DNA of 8,245 bases from Desulfocapsa sp. (GCA_020717935.1 DYDK01000073.1:1-8245), one strand, 5' to 3'; positions 1 through 6,868 are shown, numbered from the stretch's first letter. The notes: generated by a model from the letters alone, not told the origin. Numbers and translations are program-made.

Positions 1-16
1 CAAATTGGGGGTCAAA

Positions 17-26
17 CCTCCTTCCT
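17..26 (-). promoter_or_regulatory. Possible ribosome binding site of the gene after cbiB
   Basis: On the minus strand, 27 bases beyond the cbiB stop, there is a purine-rich AGGAAGGAGG run, a near-ideal anti-16S match. Two in-frame TTG codons follow at 13-15 and 1-3, with no ATG or GTG clearly placed before the window edge. I infer that another gene, plausibly of the cobalamin pathway, starts at or just past the left edge and is co-transcribed with cbiB. The start codon cannot be decided from this window. Confidence 0.35.
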
Positions 27-53
27 CGTTACAATAACTCGGGAATTTAGGAT

Positions 54-1058
54 TTATATCATCAGTCGTCTGATACAGAGGAGCACAATGACAACAATGG
101 CAGAACCTGCCAGCATTAAGCGATTGGTGAGGAGAATGTCGGTATCAACAAGCTCCCGTTTCTTTTGTCCGATAGTGGGTTTGATCACGGGTTGGCCAAA
201 ATAGATGGAAGTCCCCCCCAATTGCACTCCCAGGGCTCCTGCCACCGCCGCTTCTGAATGGGCGGAATTGGGGCTGGCGTGGTTCCGGCGGTCAGAGAGA
301 AAGGTGAAAAAAGCATTTTTCCCATCAATTCCAAGACAGAAGGCGGCCGGAACCAAAAGTAGACCGCTGAGACGGGCTGGAAGGAAGTTGACCCCATCAT
401 CGAGTCGAGCTGCCGCCCAGCCAAAGTCCAGGTATTGTTCATTTTTATAGCCGAAAAGTGAGTCCATGGTGTTGATGGCCTTATATCCTATGGCGCCTAA
501 GGCTGCCATAATAATCGGACTGGCATTGGTGAAAGAGGCACAGATGCCACCCAGCACCGCATAAAACAGGGGAGATGCTACCCCGTCCACCATGTTTTCA
601 GCCACGGTTTCCACAGTTGCTCGAATAACTCCTGGCCGGTCAAGTTCCGCCGTATCGCGGCCTACAATCATGGAGACGGCCTGTCGTGCCGCTCTCAGTC
701 CGGTTTCGTCTTCTTTTTGCAAAGCATCAAAAACGGCTTTACTGTGACGGATCAGGTCGTGGGCGGCAATGGAGGTGTAGAGCAAGAAAATTGCCATGCC
801 TTCAGCCAGCAGGGGAGAGAAGAGTCCGGCAAGCCACAATACGAAAAAGGTCACGCCAAGACAGATGATGATAACCGCCAGCACTGTGACCATCCCAGCC
901 AGTCGTTTGTTCATAAAGATCTCGCGGAAAATCACTTCCAGCCTGGCACATACCCAGCCCATCATCCGCACAGGGTGCGGAAACCAGCGAGGATCACCAA
1001 GAAGCAGATCAAGGGCGATGGCAGAGCCGAGCTGCATTTCAAAGATATGCAAGAACAT
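54..1058 (-). CDS. cbiB: Adenosylcobinamide-phosphate synthase CbiB/CobD
   Basis: This integral membrane enzyme attaches the aminopropanol (phosphate) arm to adenosylcobyric acid late in cobalamin synthesis. The 334-residue length is normal for the family. Diagnostic motifs are visible in order: an N-terminal LDLLLGDP with FPHPVRMMG (residues 16-34), GRDTAELD (133-140), ETVAENMVDGVASPL (150-164), KAINTMDSLFGY (193-204), DDGVNFLPARLSG (220-232), and RRNHASPNSAHSEAA (257-271). Hydrophobic segments at about 55-100, 160-195, 230-245 and 315-330 fit a polytopic inner-membrane protein. The ATG at 1056-1058 is preceded by AGGA five bases upstream; an internal Met8 is the other possible start and is closer to the usual family N-terminus. 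I looked for a cobalamin riboswitch upstream and did not see its conserved B12 box. The symbol follows the Salmonella usage; Pseudomonas workers call it cobD. Confidence 0.97.
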   Translation of the reverse strand: MFLHIFEMQLGSAIALDLLLGDPRWFPHPVRMMGWVCARLEVIFREIFMNKRLAGMVTVLAVIIICLGVTFFVLWLAGLFSPLLAEGMAIFLLYTSIAAHDLIRHSKAVFDALQKEDETGLRAARQAVSMIVGRDTAELDRPGVIRATVETVAENMVDGVASPLFYAVLGGICASFTNASPIIMAALGAIGYKAINTMDSLFGYKNEQYLDFGWAAARLDDGVNFLPARLSGLLLVPAAFCLGIDGKNAFFTFLSDRRNHASPNSAHSEAAVAGALGVQLGGTSIYFGQPVIKPTIGQKKRELVDTDILLTNRLMLAGSAIVVIVLLCIRRLMI

Positions 1059-1330
1059 TGGAATCCTACAATTTGTCGGTCACACGGGGAAGTTGCCGAA
1101 GCCCAACTGAATGTGCCACGAGGTACGAGGGGTATTTCATCTGGTTCATTCTCCTTCGCATTCAAGCCGGCACCTTCGTCGGCTACACTGTGAATGGCTC
1201 GGTACCGTACTCCTTGTACTGATTCGTCGCCATCCGCTTGCTTTTTCGGTATCAACTCGAATGCAAGCTGGAATAAGTTTGGTTTCTTACAGTTTTCGGA
1301 GAGGCTCTATGGGGCCATTTTATCCTTTTA
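1059..1330. other. Non-coding gap upstream of cbiB, unassigned
   Basis: This stretch has no ORF that reads like a protein; the open frames on both strands have no recognisable motifs and no good ribosome binding sites. It presumably holds the cbiB promoter and leader. Two small inverted repeats are visible: AGCCG at 1165-1169 with CGGCT at 1180-1184, and AGTTG near 1091 with CAACT near 1104. Neither is followed by a T tract, so they are not convincing terminators. The segment could be decayed coding or mobile DNA. Confidence 0.4.
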
Positions 1331-1534
1331 GGGACTCGGATAATACTGATATACCTGAATTGCGCCCTGATTTGGGTTATATTTGGCTATGTCGCTTGAA
1401 CAGGTAAGCGAGCACCGCAAGACTCCGAAACCGCAGGCATAATTTCGTTTCGTCGAGGATTTTGTGATTGAGACATAGCCAAAGATAGCCCGAAGCAGGG
1501 ATGCAAGACGGTATATCAGTATTTTCCGAGTCCC
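1331..1534. mobile_element. 204-bp palindromic MITE-like element
   Basis: The first 63 bases (1331-1393) and the last 63 (1472-1534) align as inverted repeats without gaps, about 50 of 63 positions matching. The outer 25 bases match at 24 of 25, both ends beginning GGGACTCGGA and reaching ATACTGATATACC, while the inner arm has diverged more except for a conserved TTTGGCTATGTC at the base of the loop. The 78-base centre can form two small hairpins (CGCTT 1393-1397 with AAGCG 1406-1410; CGAAA 1426-1430 with TTTCG 1443-1447). TTA directly flanks both sides (1328-1330 and 1535-1537), which fits a 3-bp target duplication. No ORF of transposase size fits inside. High end conservation plus the flanking repeat favours a non-autonomous transposable element; a long structured RNA or a read-through barrier for the operon ending here is the alternative. 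A TNA target would suit an IS5-family (IS1031-group) parent, but that is only inference. Confidence 0.65.
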
Positions 1535-2161
1535 TTACCCCTTTTTCAAGAGGGATAATCTCCTCATTCTGAACGGGTAACGGTCACGAGACCAGCGTTG
1601 GAAGATTGCGAGTGTATAATTGATCTTGTCAATATTCAACTCTTCGCTCTTGTATTCCTTATCGTACCAGGGAAAACCGGCAAACCATTCCATGAATTCT
1701 TCATGTTCTTCGTGATTGGGGTCGGTGATGGCTTGACAAAATGTATAATATCCAGGGATGCTGCCAACATCTTCGGGTGGACAGGCCCTGTCTCCATCTA
1801 TACATTCCATGGCGCTTGTGAGATCGGGATCGTAAAAATCATTATCTACAATGGTCAGTTCGTGCTGCCAATCGTCACCAAAGTCATACGAATAACTGAA
1901 TGCGCGACCGTTTTTCTTGCAGAGATCCATAAGGTGGTATTTTCCTTCATCCAGTCCATCTTCTTTGGATTCAGGGTTTTCGGTGTAGCGTTTTGTCCCG
2001 ATGGTAAATTCATGGAGATGGCAATCTTTCCAGCCCATAACAATCTGGATGACATCATGCAGGCGATCCAGGGAAATGTCAGCCGGTACAACAAAACGAC
2101 GCCAGATCATCGGTTCAATATCGAGGAGACGGATGTTTAACAGAAATAATCTTTGTTCCAT
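1535..2161 (-). CDS. Plasmid pRiA4b ORF-3 family protein
   Basis: The 208-residue product has the hallmarks of the pRiA4b ORF-3-like family (IS1096 TnpR-related fold): PMIWRRFVVP (17-26), a helix ending LHDVIQIVMGWKDCHLHEF (34-52), YSYDFGDDWQHEL (90-102), and the acidic GDRACPPEDVGSIPGYY (123-139). The biochemical function of the family is not established; members occur on chromosomes, plasmids and next to insertion sequences. It is soluble, with no signal peptide or membrane segment. It is the last gene of the minus-strand run that begins with glgB. Its ATG lies in the second copy of a 14-bp tandem duplication, and its stop codon TAA coincides with the TTA flanking the palindromic element at 1331-1534, so the C-terminus is intact although an element apparently landed exactly there. 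The recognition is good; the role is unknown. Confidence 0.93.
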   Translation of the reverse strand: MEQRLFLLNIRLLDIEPMIWRRFVVPADISLDRLHDVIQIVMGWKDCHLHEFTIGTKRYTENPESKEDGLDEGKYHLMDLCKKNGRAFSYSYDFGDDWQHELTIVDNDFYDPDLTSAMECIDGDRACPPEDVGSIPGYYTFCQAITDPNHEEHEEFMEWFAGFPWYDKEYKSEELNIDKINYTLAIFQRWSRDRYPFRMRRLSLLKKG

Positions 2162-2184
2162 AATGTTAGTCCCATAATGTTAGT
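2158..2184. repeat. 14-bp tandem duplication at a gene junction
   Basis: CCATAATGTTAGT occurs at 2158-2170 and again at 2172-2184, a period of 14. On the coding (minus) strand each copy reads stop-like TAA, then CATT, then ATGG. The upstream copy carries the TAA that ends the DUF4126 gene; the downstream copy carries the ATG that starts the pRiA4b ORF-3 family gene. The ATG in the first copy is out of frame with the second and opens a reading frame of about 12 codons. The join of the two copies creates GGGA eight bases before the real ATG, the only Shine-Dalgarno-like match there. Confidence 0.85.
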
Positions 2185-2860
2185 TTTTATTGGTTGAGTT
2201 TGTTGGATGTGAAAAGCTGTCACTGTCTCGTTGTGGCGGCGGTGTTGGTGTTTGTGAGTTTTTGAAGCAAACTTTCATACGGATCAATAGTGCCTTGATT
2301 CCTTGCCAGATCTTAGGCAGCAGCCAGATGGCGAAGAGGATAAAAAGGCAGAAAAGGCCGAGAAAAATGAGTGGGTGATAAAGAACCGCCCAGAGACCGG
2401 CGAAGACGGCCACATCTTCCATTATCGAGGCGGCCCAGTTGCTGAAGGGCTCAGGCGAGGTATTTATCAGGACACGGGAGCCAGCTTTGAGAAAATGGGA
2501 AGTGGCTGAGACACCGCCACCGAGGATGCCCGCAGTAATGGCCACGGCGGGATTGACATCACCCACGGCCCCGGCGGCCAGCATGACTCCAGCGGGAATG
2601 CGGATAAACGAATGAATGGCATCCCAACCGGTATCAACTCCCGGGGTTTTATCGGCAAAAAACTCCACGGCGTACATGAGTGCGGCGGCCCCAATAATCA
2701 TGGGATTCTGCAAAATTTGCAACTGTTCTGGGAGGACAATGTTGCCAGTGATTCCCAAAAAGCCAAGAACACCAATGGTCGCATACAGGTTGATTCCGGC
2801 GGCCCAGGCCGTACCCATGGTCAGGGCGATGGTGGCGATGAGTTGTTGATAAGTATCCAT
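2180..2860 (-). CDS. DUF4126 family membrane protein
   Basis: A 226-residue polytopic membrane protein of unknown function. The N-terminal AWAAGINLYATIGVLGFLG (residues 18-36) and the central EFFADKTPGVDTGWDAIHSFIRIPAG (66-91) are typical of DUF4126 proteins, as is the glycine-rich helix with ATSHFLKAGSRVLINTSPEP (119-138). Hydrophobic stretches at about 7-36, 55-68, 89-117 and 151-182 indicate four or so membrane passes, followed by a basic, proline-rich and then Ser/Asn-rich cytoplasmic-looking tail (about 194-226). The ATG is preceded by AGGATAG at 2865-2871, seven bases away. It sits 15 bp downstream of the 99-residue gene and shares a duplicated junction with the next gene, so both are probably translated from one message. 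No ligand or transport activity can be deduced. Confidence 0.92.
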   Translation of the reverse strand: MDTYQQLIATIALTMGTAWAAGINLYATIGVLGFLGITGNIVLPEQLQILQNPMIIGAAALMYAVEFFADKTPGVDTGWDAIHSFIRIPAGVMLAAGAVGDVNPAVAITAGILGGGVSATSHFLKAGSRVLINTSPEPFSNWAASIMEDVAVFAGLWAVLYHPLIFLGLFCLFILFAIWLLPKIWQGIKALLIRMKVCFKNSQTPTPPPQRDSDSFSHPTNSTNKN

Positions 2861-2875
2861 TTTTCTATCCTTTTT

Positions 2876-3175
2876 TCAGACGGTATCATGGAGTTTGAGG
2901 CGTAAATTTGCCTTTATGTGTTCCCAGCTCATATTCGTAAGGCTCATAGGGTCAGGTTCCATGTTGGCATCATCAAAATAGGCAAGGCTTTTGATGACAG
3001 TGAAGCTGCTTCTATTTTGATATTTCGTTACAAAAAAGGCAAGTATATCCGACAAGGAAAAATGTGCGAGCGGGGCGTGGGCTTCAAGGTCAAGGGATCC
3101 TGGCAGGATGTCCCAGAACAGGGCGGTGTTGAAGCTATCGTCGCAAGAAGTGTCTGGCGTGCTGTTATTCTTCAA
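2876..3175 (-). pseudogene. Likely fused remnant of an AbiEii-type toxin-antitoxin pair
   Basis: The 99-residue frame starts at TTG (3173-3175), with GAGGGGAAG just upstream and only 12 bp after the preceding stop. Residues 18-33 (ALFWDILPGSLDLEAH) resemble the opening of DUF6922-type antitoxins, whereas residues 39-91 (FSLSDILAFFVTKYQN, then VIKSLAYFDDA, EPDP, and SWEHIKANL) resemble the C-terminal end of nucleotidyltransferase AbiEii/AbiGii toxins. In intact loci these are two adjacent genes, the antitoxin about 100 residues and the toxin over 200. The catalytic nucleotidyltransferase core (GGxAL and DxD region) is absent here. I infer an internal deletion joining the two around nucleotides 3060-3080, leaving an in-frame fusion that cannot be an active toxin. 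The family matches are from memory of consensus patterns. The alternative is an intact small protein of an undescribed family. Confidence 0.55.
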
Positions 3176-3187
3176 TGGCGCTTCCCC

Positions 3188-3385
3188 TCATTTCTGGCAT
3201 TCGTTCTCTGCCAGATGGGTGTCGAGAAATTCGCACTCCTTGGGTGAGAGATCAAATTTAATCTCTACCTGATGCAACAGGGTTGCTCGTTGTATTTCGG
3301 GATGCTCTTTGAGAAGTTCGGAAAAGGCACAGATGGCCTTTTTCATCTTGTCACCAGGCCGTTGGGTGGCTGCGGGGGGTGTCAT
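3188..3385 (-). CDS. Small hypothetical protein, 65 residues
   Basis: I do not recognise this protein with certainty. It is short, charged and soluble, with likely helices at residues 12-28 (GDKMKKAICAFSELLKE) and 32-62 (IQRATLLHQVEIKF, then SPKECEFLDTHLAEN). The start at 3383-3385 is supported by AAGGAG (3395-3400 on the minus strand) at a spacing of nine; Met14 has no comparable site. It begins 32 bp after the glgB stop and ends 12 bp before the TTG start of the 99-residue frame, so it is probably co-translated with that gene and may be the small partner of the toxin-antitoxin remnant. A role in glycogen metabolism has no support in its sequence. Confidence 0.65.
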   Translation of the reverse strand: MTPPAATQRPGDKMKKAICAFSELLKEHPEIQRATLLHQVEIKFDLSPKECEFLDTHLAENECQK

Positions 3386-3417
3386 GATTGCGTGCTCCTT
3401 ATGAGAAAATTTGAAAA

Positions 3418-5634
3418 TCAGACAATGGGTTTGAGAATAAGACCGCCCAGCGGCGGCACGGTGATCCGTGTATGGAAAGGGGCCTGGGCAAAGGGTTCGG
3501 CAAGAGGCTGGTAGATTGTGGTATTACTCTCATTATTGCCGGCGTTGCTGCCGCCAAATCTTTCGCTGTCCGAGCAGAAGATTGCCTCATAGCGGTTACC
3601 GGTGGGCAGGCCCAGCTTGTAGTCATAATGGGTCTGCGGCGTAAAATTCAACAGACATACCAGATGGTCAGTGCGCTCCTTGCCATAGCGAACGAAGGAG
3701 ATGATTGAATTCTGGCGATCTTCGAGGTCTAACCATTGGAAGCCTTCATAGCTGAAATCCAATTCCCAGAGGCTGGGATGGGCGCGATAAAAACGATTCA
3801 GCTCAGCTACAAAGATCAGCATCTGGGCATGGAGTGGGTGTTCGTCTAATAGATGAAAATCAAGGCTCTGTTTACAGTACCATTCTGTCCATTGTCCGAA
3901 TTCTCCCCCCATAAAGAACAACTTTTTGCCGGGGTGCATCCACATGAAGAGCAGGAGCAGACGGAGATTCGCAAATTTCTGCCAGAGGTCGCCAGGCATT
4001 TTATCCAGTAGTGATCGTTTGCCATGCACCACCTCATCATGGGACAGGGGCAGGATGAAGTTCTCGGAAAAGGCGTACATGATGGAAAATGAAAGGCTGT
4101 TGTGATAGTACTTCCGGTAGAGGGGATCGGTGCTAAAATACTTGAGAATATCATTCATCCAGCCCATGTTCCATTTGAAGCCAAAGCCCAAACCGCCCAT
4201 ATTGGTGGGCTTGGAGACCCCGTAAAAACTGGTCGATTCTTCGGCGATCATCAGGGTGTTCGGGTGGCGGTCATAGATGATGGAGTTGAGGTGGCGGATA
4301 AACTCGATGGCCTCCAGATTTTCCCGTCCGCCGTAGGCATTGGGGAGCCATTCGCCTTCCTTGCGGGAATAATCAAGGTAGAGCATGGAGGCCACGGCAT
4401 CCACCCGCAACCCGTCAATGTGGTAGGTATCCAGCCAGAAGAGGGCGTTGGCAATCAGATAGTTGCTGACTTCGCGGCGGCCGTAGTTGTAGATGAAGGT
4501 TCCCCATTCCTGCTGTTCTCCCTTTCTCGGGTCTTCATGTTCAAAGAGAGCGGTGCCGTCAAAACGGCCGAGGCTGTGCTCGTCTTTGGGGAAATGGGCT
4601 GGAACCCAATCGAGAATCACCCCGATGTTGTTGAGATGGCACTGATCCACAAAGTACATGAAATCCTCAGGGATTCCATAGCGACTGCTCATACTGAAGG
4701 GGCCGGTGACCTGATAGCCCCAGGATTCGTCCAAGGGATGCTCCATGACCGGCATCAGTTCAATATGGGTGAATCCCAGTTTCATAACATAGGGGATGAG
4801 CTTGTCGGCCAGTTCCCGAAACGAGAGGAAACGGTCGGGATCGGCTGGATCGCGTTGCCATGAGCCAGGATGGGCCTCATAGATGGACATGGGTTTGTCG
4901 TATGGCGATGTGGCTGCCTTCTCGTGCTGCCACTGCTGGTCCTGCCACGAATAGTGATCGAGAGGGCGAACAATGGAGGCCGTTTTTGGTCGCAGCTCGC
5001 CGTAGAACTGAAAGGGATCGTTCTTTTGAAGAATAGCCCCCTGTTGGGTGCGGATCTCGAACTTATAGAGTTCATTTTCACCGATTCCGGGCAGAAACAG
5101 TTCCCAGATACCTGATCCACCCAGACTGCGCAGGGGATGAACCCGTCCATCCCAGCCGTTAAAATTGCCCAGAACCGAAACCCGGGCCGCAGATGGCGCC
5201 CAGACCCGAAAGATGGTGCCATCAATGCCGGAACGAGTGGTCAGGTGAGCGCCCATGTGCTTGTAAAGTTCATAGTGGGTGCCAAAATTAAAGAGATACC
5301 GATCCTGTTCGTCGAGGAGGGGCAGAAAACGATAGGGGTCGTTGACCGTATGCACGGCCCCATCATAATAGGTGATCTCAAATTGATAGTTATAGGGATC
5401 AAGATCAGCATCGGGAAAAGCAGCCCGTTCCATTTCCAGTTCAAAAAATCCTTCCGCACCGATTTTTTTCATGGGCCGGACAAACGAGGCTGTGACCAGA
5501 TTCACTGAGCGGGCGTGGGGTTGAAACGAGCGAATGATAACCATCTGCCCTCGTGTGCCAATGAAATGGACACCAAGATATTGAAAAGGGTCGTGGTGGG
5601 TGGCGTTGATTATTTTTTCTCGGTGTTCGTTCAT
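3418..5634 (-). CDS. glgB: 1,4-alpha-glucan (glycogen) branching enzyme GlgB
   Basis: The enzyme makes alpha-1,6 branch points in glycogen by cutting and transferring alpha-1,4 glucan segments in the cytosol. At 738 residues it is the usual full-length form: an N-terminal branching-enzyme domain (about 15-125), a CBM48 domain (about 135-225, with FRVWAPSAARVSVLGNFNGWD), the GH13 barrel (about 245-620) and a C-terminal beta domain. Catalytic residues are in place: nucleophile Asp412 in GLRVDAVASM, acid/base Glu465 in MIAEES, and Asp533 in LSHDEVVHG, each seven later than in the E. coli enzyme. The substrate loop GGEFGQWTEW (576-585) is present. The frame is open a further 92 codons upstream, but that part overlaps yqgE and is not family-like; ATG at 5632-5634 has GGGGA five bases upstream and begins MNEHREKI. 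No other glycogen gene is in the window. It heads the minus-strand run. Confidence 0.97.
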   Translation of the reverse strand: MNEHREKIINATHHDPFQYLGVHFIGTRGQMVIIRSFQPHARSVNLVTASFVRPMKKIGAEGFFELEMERAAFPDADLDPYNYQFEITYYDGAVHTVNDPYRFLPLLDEQDRYLFNFGTHYELYKHMGAHLTTRSGIDGTIFRVWAPSAARVSVLGNFNGWDGRVHPLRSLGGSGIWELFLPGIGENELYKFEIRTQQGAILQKNDPFQFYGELRPKTASIVRPLDHYSWQDQQWQHEKAATSPYDKPMSIYEAHPGSWQRDPADPDRFLSFRELADKLIPYVMKLGFTHIELMPVMEHPLDESWGYQVTGPFSMSSRYGIPEDFMYFVDQCHLNNIGVILDWVPAHFPKDEHSLGRFDGTALFEHEDPRKGEQQEWGTFIYNYGRREVSNYLIANALFWLDTYHIDGLRVDAVASMLYLDYSRKEGEWLPNAYGGRENLEAIEFIRHLNSIIYDRHPNTLMIAEESTSFYGVSKPTNMGGLGFGFKWNMGWMNDILKYFSTDPLYRKYYHNSLSFSIMYAFSENFILPLSHDEVVHGKRSLLDKMPGDLWQKFANLRLLLLFMWMHPGKKLFFMGGEFGQWTEWYCKQSLDFHLLDEHPLHAQMLIFVAELNRFYRAHPSLWELDFSYEGFQWLDLEDRQNSIISFVRYGKERTDHLVCLLNFTPQTHYDYKLGLPTGNRYEAIFCSDSERFGGSNAGNNESNTTIYQPLAEPFAQAPFHTRITVPPLGGLILKPIV

Positions 5635-5706
5635 GTGTTTCCCCGTGGAATCTCGTGAATGAAAGGCAATGGAGGGTGATGGATAATGAATAACAGATGG
5701 TAGTTC

Positions 5707-5736
5707 TTGACGCAAACAGGCCATCTCTGATAGGAT
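5707..5736 (+). promoter_or_regulatory. Candidate sigma70-type promoter for yqgE
   Basis: TTGACG at 5707-5712 is followed after 18 bases by TAGGAT at 5731-5736, matching the -35 and -10 consensus at five and four of six positions. Transcription would start near 5743, giving a leader of about 48 bases before the yqgE ATG. This is seen by eye only and could be a chance match. Confidence 0.35.
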
Positions 5737-5758
5737 TAAGTTGAATAGAGTTTTTCTT

Positions 5759-5787
5759 ATTATACAGCGGAACAACAGAATTGAACA
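5759..5787 (-). promoter_or_regulatory. Candidate promoter for the glgB operon
   Basis: On the minus strand a perfect TATAAT (5759-5764) lies 17 bases from a poor -35 (TGTTCA, 5782-5787). Transcription from it would begin near 5752 and leave a leader of about 118 bases before glgB. It lies immediately upstream of the yqgE start, so the two divergent transcripts would overlap and might influence each other. The weak -35 makes the call tentative. Confidence 0.35.
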
Positions 5788-5790
5788 GCA

Positions 5791-6366
5791 ATGAATCCAG
5801 AGAATACACCCATAATCGACACCCTCACCGGATCGTTTCTTATCTCCACTTTTCGCATGCCTGATCCGCGATTCAGTGAGCAAGTGCTTTACATCTGCGC
5901 CCATAGTCACGAGGGTGTGATGGCGGTGGCAATCAACAAACCTAATTATTTCCTCTCGTTGGATGAAATTTTACGGAGCGTCAATCTGCCTGTGCCGGAA
6001 ATTAAATTGCCGTCCATTTATCATGGGGGTCCGGTGGAGCCGACCATGGCCAGTATTTTGTTCAGCTCAGATTATCAGGCGGAGCAGCAACTTGTCATCA
6101 GTGACACGGTTTCTTTGAGTCGAGAAGTCAGGCTCCTTGAGGATATTGCTCGGGGCCAGGGGCCGGAGAAATTCCTTTTTCTTCTTGGGTATGCGGGCTG
6201 GGGACCAGGACAGTTGGAGCAGGAGCTGATGAGCGAAGGCTGGCTGGTTGTTCCGGCAGATGATACCTTGATTTTTGATGTCCCCGATGAAGAAAAATGG
6301 CAGAGGGCAGCCTTGCTCTATGGCATTGATATTGCCACTTATGAGGATGTGGTTGGCAATGCCTGA
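5791..6366 (+). CDS. yqgE: YqgE/AlgH family protein
   Basis: The 191-residue product matches the conserved UPF0301 (YqgE/AlgH) family, about 187 residues in E. coli, whose molecular function is not settled; AlgH has been linked to alginate regulation in Pseudomonas. Family signatures are clear: SFLISTFRMPDPRFSEQVLYIC (15-36), HSHEGVMAVAINKP (38-51), YHGGPVEP (77-84), FLFLLGYAGWGPGQLEQEL (127-145) and GWLVVPADDTLIFD (149-162). It is cytosolic, with no signal peptide. The ATG at 5791 fits the family N-terminus, although no strong Shine-Dalgarno is present before it. It leads a plus-strand run, with the next start 38 bp downstream, and is divergent from glgB. Confidence 0.95.
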   Translation: MNPENTPIIDTLTGSFLISTFRMPDPRFSEQVLYICAHSHEGVMAVAINKPNYFLSLDEILRSVNLPVPEIKLPSIYHGGPVEPTMASILFSSDYQAEQQLVISDTVSLSREVRLLEDIARGQGPEKFLFLLGYAGWGPGQLEQELMSEGWLVVPADDTLIFDVPDEEKWQRAALLYGIDIATYEDVVGNA

Positions 6367-6404
6367 GGGAAGTTAACACGGAAACAGAATGGGTATCGTA
6401 AAGA

Positions 6405-6806
6405 ATGGATGAATTAAAAAAAATATTTGAATGTGTGCGATGCGGCTATTGTTGCCAGGGAAAAACCACGGTCTCTTTGGACGCAAATGATCGGCAGCGA
6501 ATGGTGGCGGCCTTGGGCCTGAGTGAAGATGAGGTGCGTGAGAAGTATTGGCGGGTGACCGGCAATGTTACCCAGATGAAGGTGGTGGATGGTCATTGCA
6601 TTTTTTATAAGAATGGATGCACTGTTCATGCCGGCCGCCCCTGGCGTTGTGCCCAGTGGCCTCTGCATCCGTCGCTTCTTACTGATGAAAACAATTTTAA
6701 GACCATCAAGGCCTCCTGCCCGGGGATCAACCAGCAGATTTCTTATGCAGATTTTTGTCGCATCCTTCAGGGTATAATGGCCGCTCAGGGAACTGTGAAG
6801 TGCTGA
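6405..6806 (+). CDS. YkgJ-like cysteine-cluster (putative zinc or iron binding) protein
   Basis: The 133-residue protein begins with the CxxCxxCC signature of the YkgJ/UPF0153 family (Cys10, Cys13, Cys16, Cys17), followed by GHCIFYKNGCTVHAGRPWRCAQWPL (63-87) with Cys65, Cys72 and Cys82, and further cysteines at 105, 118 and 133. The CxFxxNxxCxxHxxRPxxCxxWP pattern is the usual second half of the family's metal or Fe-S binding site. Function is not established for the family; a metal-cofactor or redox role is usually inferred. There is no transmembrane segment. The start follows yqgE by 38 bp and lacks a strong ribosome binding site. Its place between yqgE and rlmH suggests co-transcription only. 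Confidence 0.93.
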   Translation: MDELKKIFECVRCGYCCQGKTTVSLDANDRQRMVAALGLSEDEVREKYWRVTGNVTQMKVVDGHCIFYKNGCTVHAGRPWRCAQWPLHPSLLTDENNFKTIKASCPGINQQISYADFCRILQGIMAAQGTVKC

Positions 6807-6868
6807 ACCGGCTGTTCCACAATAACGAAACAACTTATTGACATGAGCGGCATAAGAGTCCGTAAACG

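Noticed and set aside
1059..1260. Cobalamin riboswitch upstream of cbiB
   Set aside because: The conserved B12 box (AGCCAGGAGACCTGCC-like) and the GCTGCCCCCGC-like core are not visible on the minus strand.
1111..1407. Plus-strand 98-codon open frame in the cbiB upstream gap
   Set aside because: It runs into the palindromic element, has no ribosome binding site and shows no protein-like pattern.
1598..2140. Plus-strand 180-codon open frame
   Set aside because: It is a shadow of the clearly recognisable pRiA4b ORF-3 family gene on the other strand.
4102..4863. Plus-strand open frame of 253 codons inside glgB
   Set aside because: It is antisense to a highly conserved catalytic region of GlgB and has no recognisable motif; long antisense frames are expected in GC-rich coding DNA.
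5635..5910. Upstream extension of the glgB frame by 92 codons
   Set aside because: It overlaps the divergent yqgE start, lacks any branching-enzyme similarity, and the ATG at 5632-5634 has a good ribosome site and a normal GlgB length.
6838..6866. TTGACA upstream of rlmH as an internal promoter
   Set aside because: The -35 is perfect, but at 16-18 bases downstream there is no acceptable -10 sequence.
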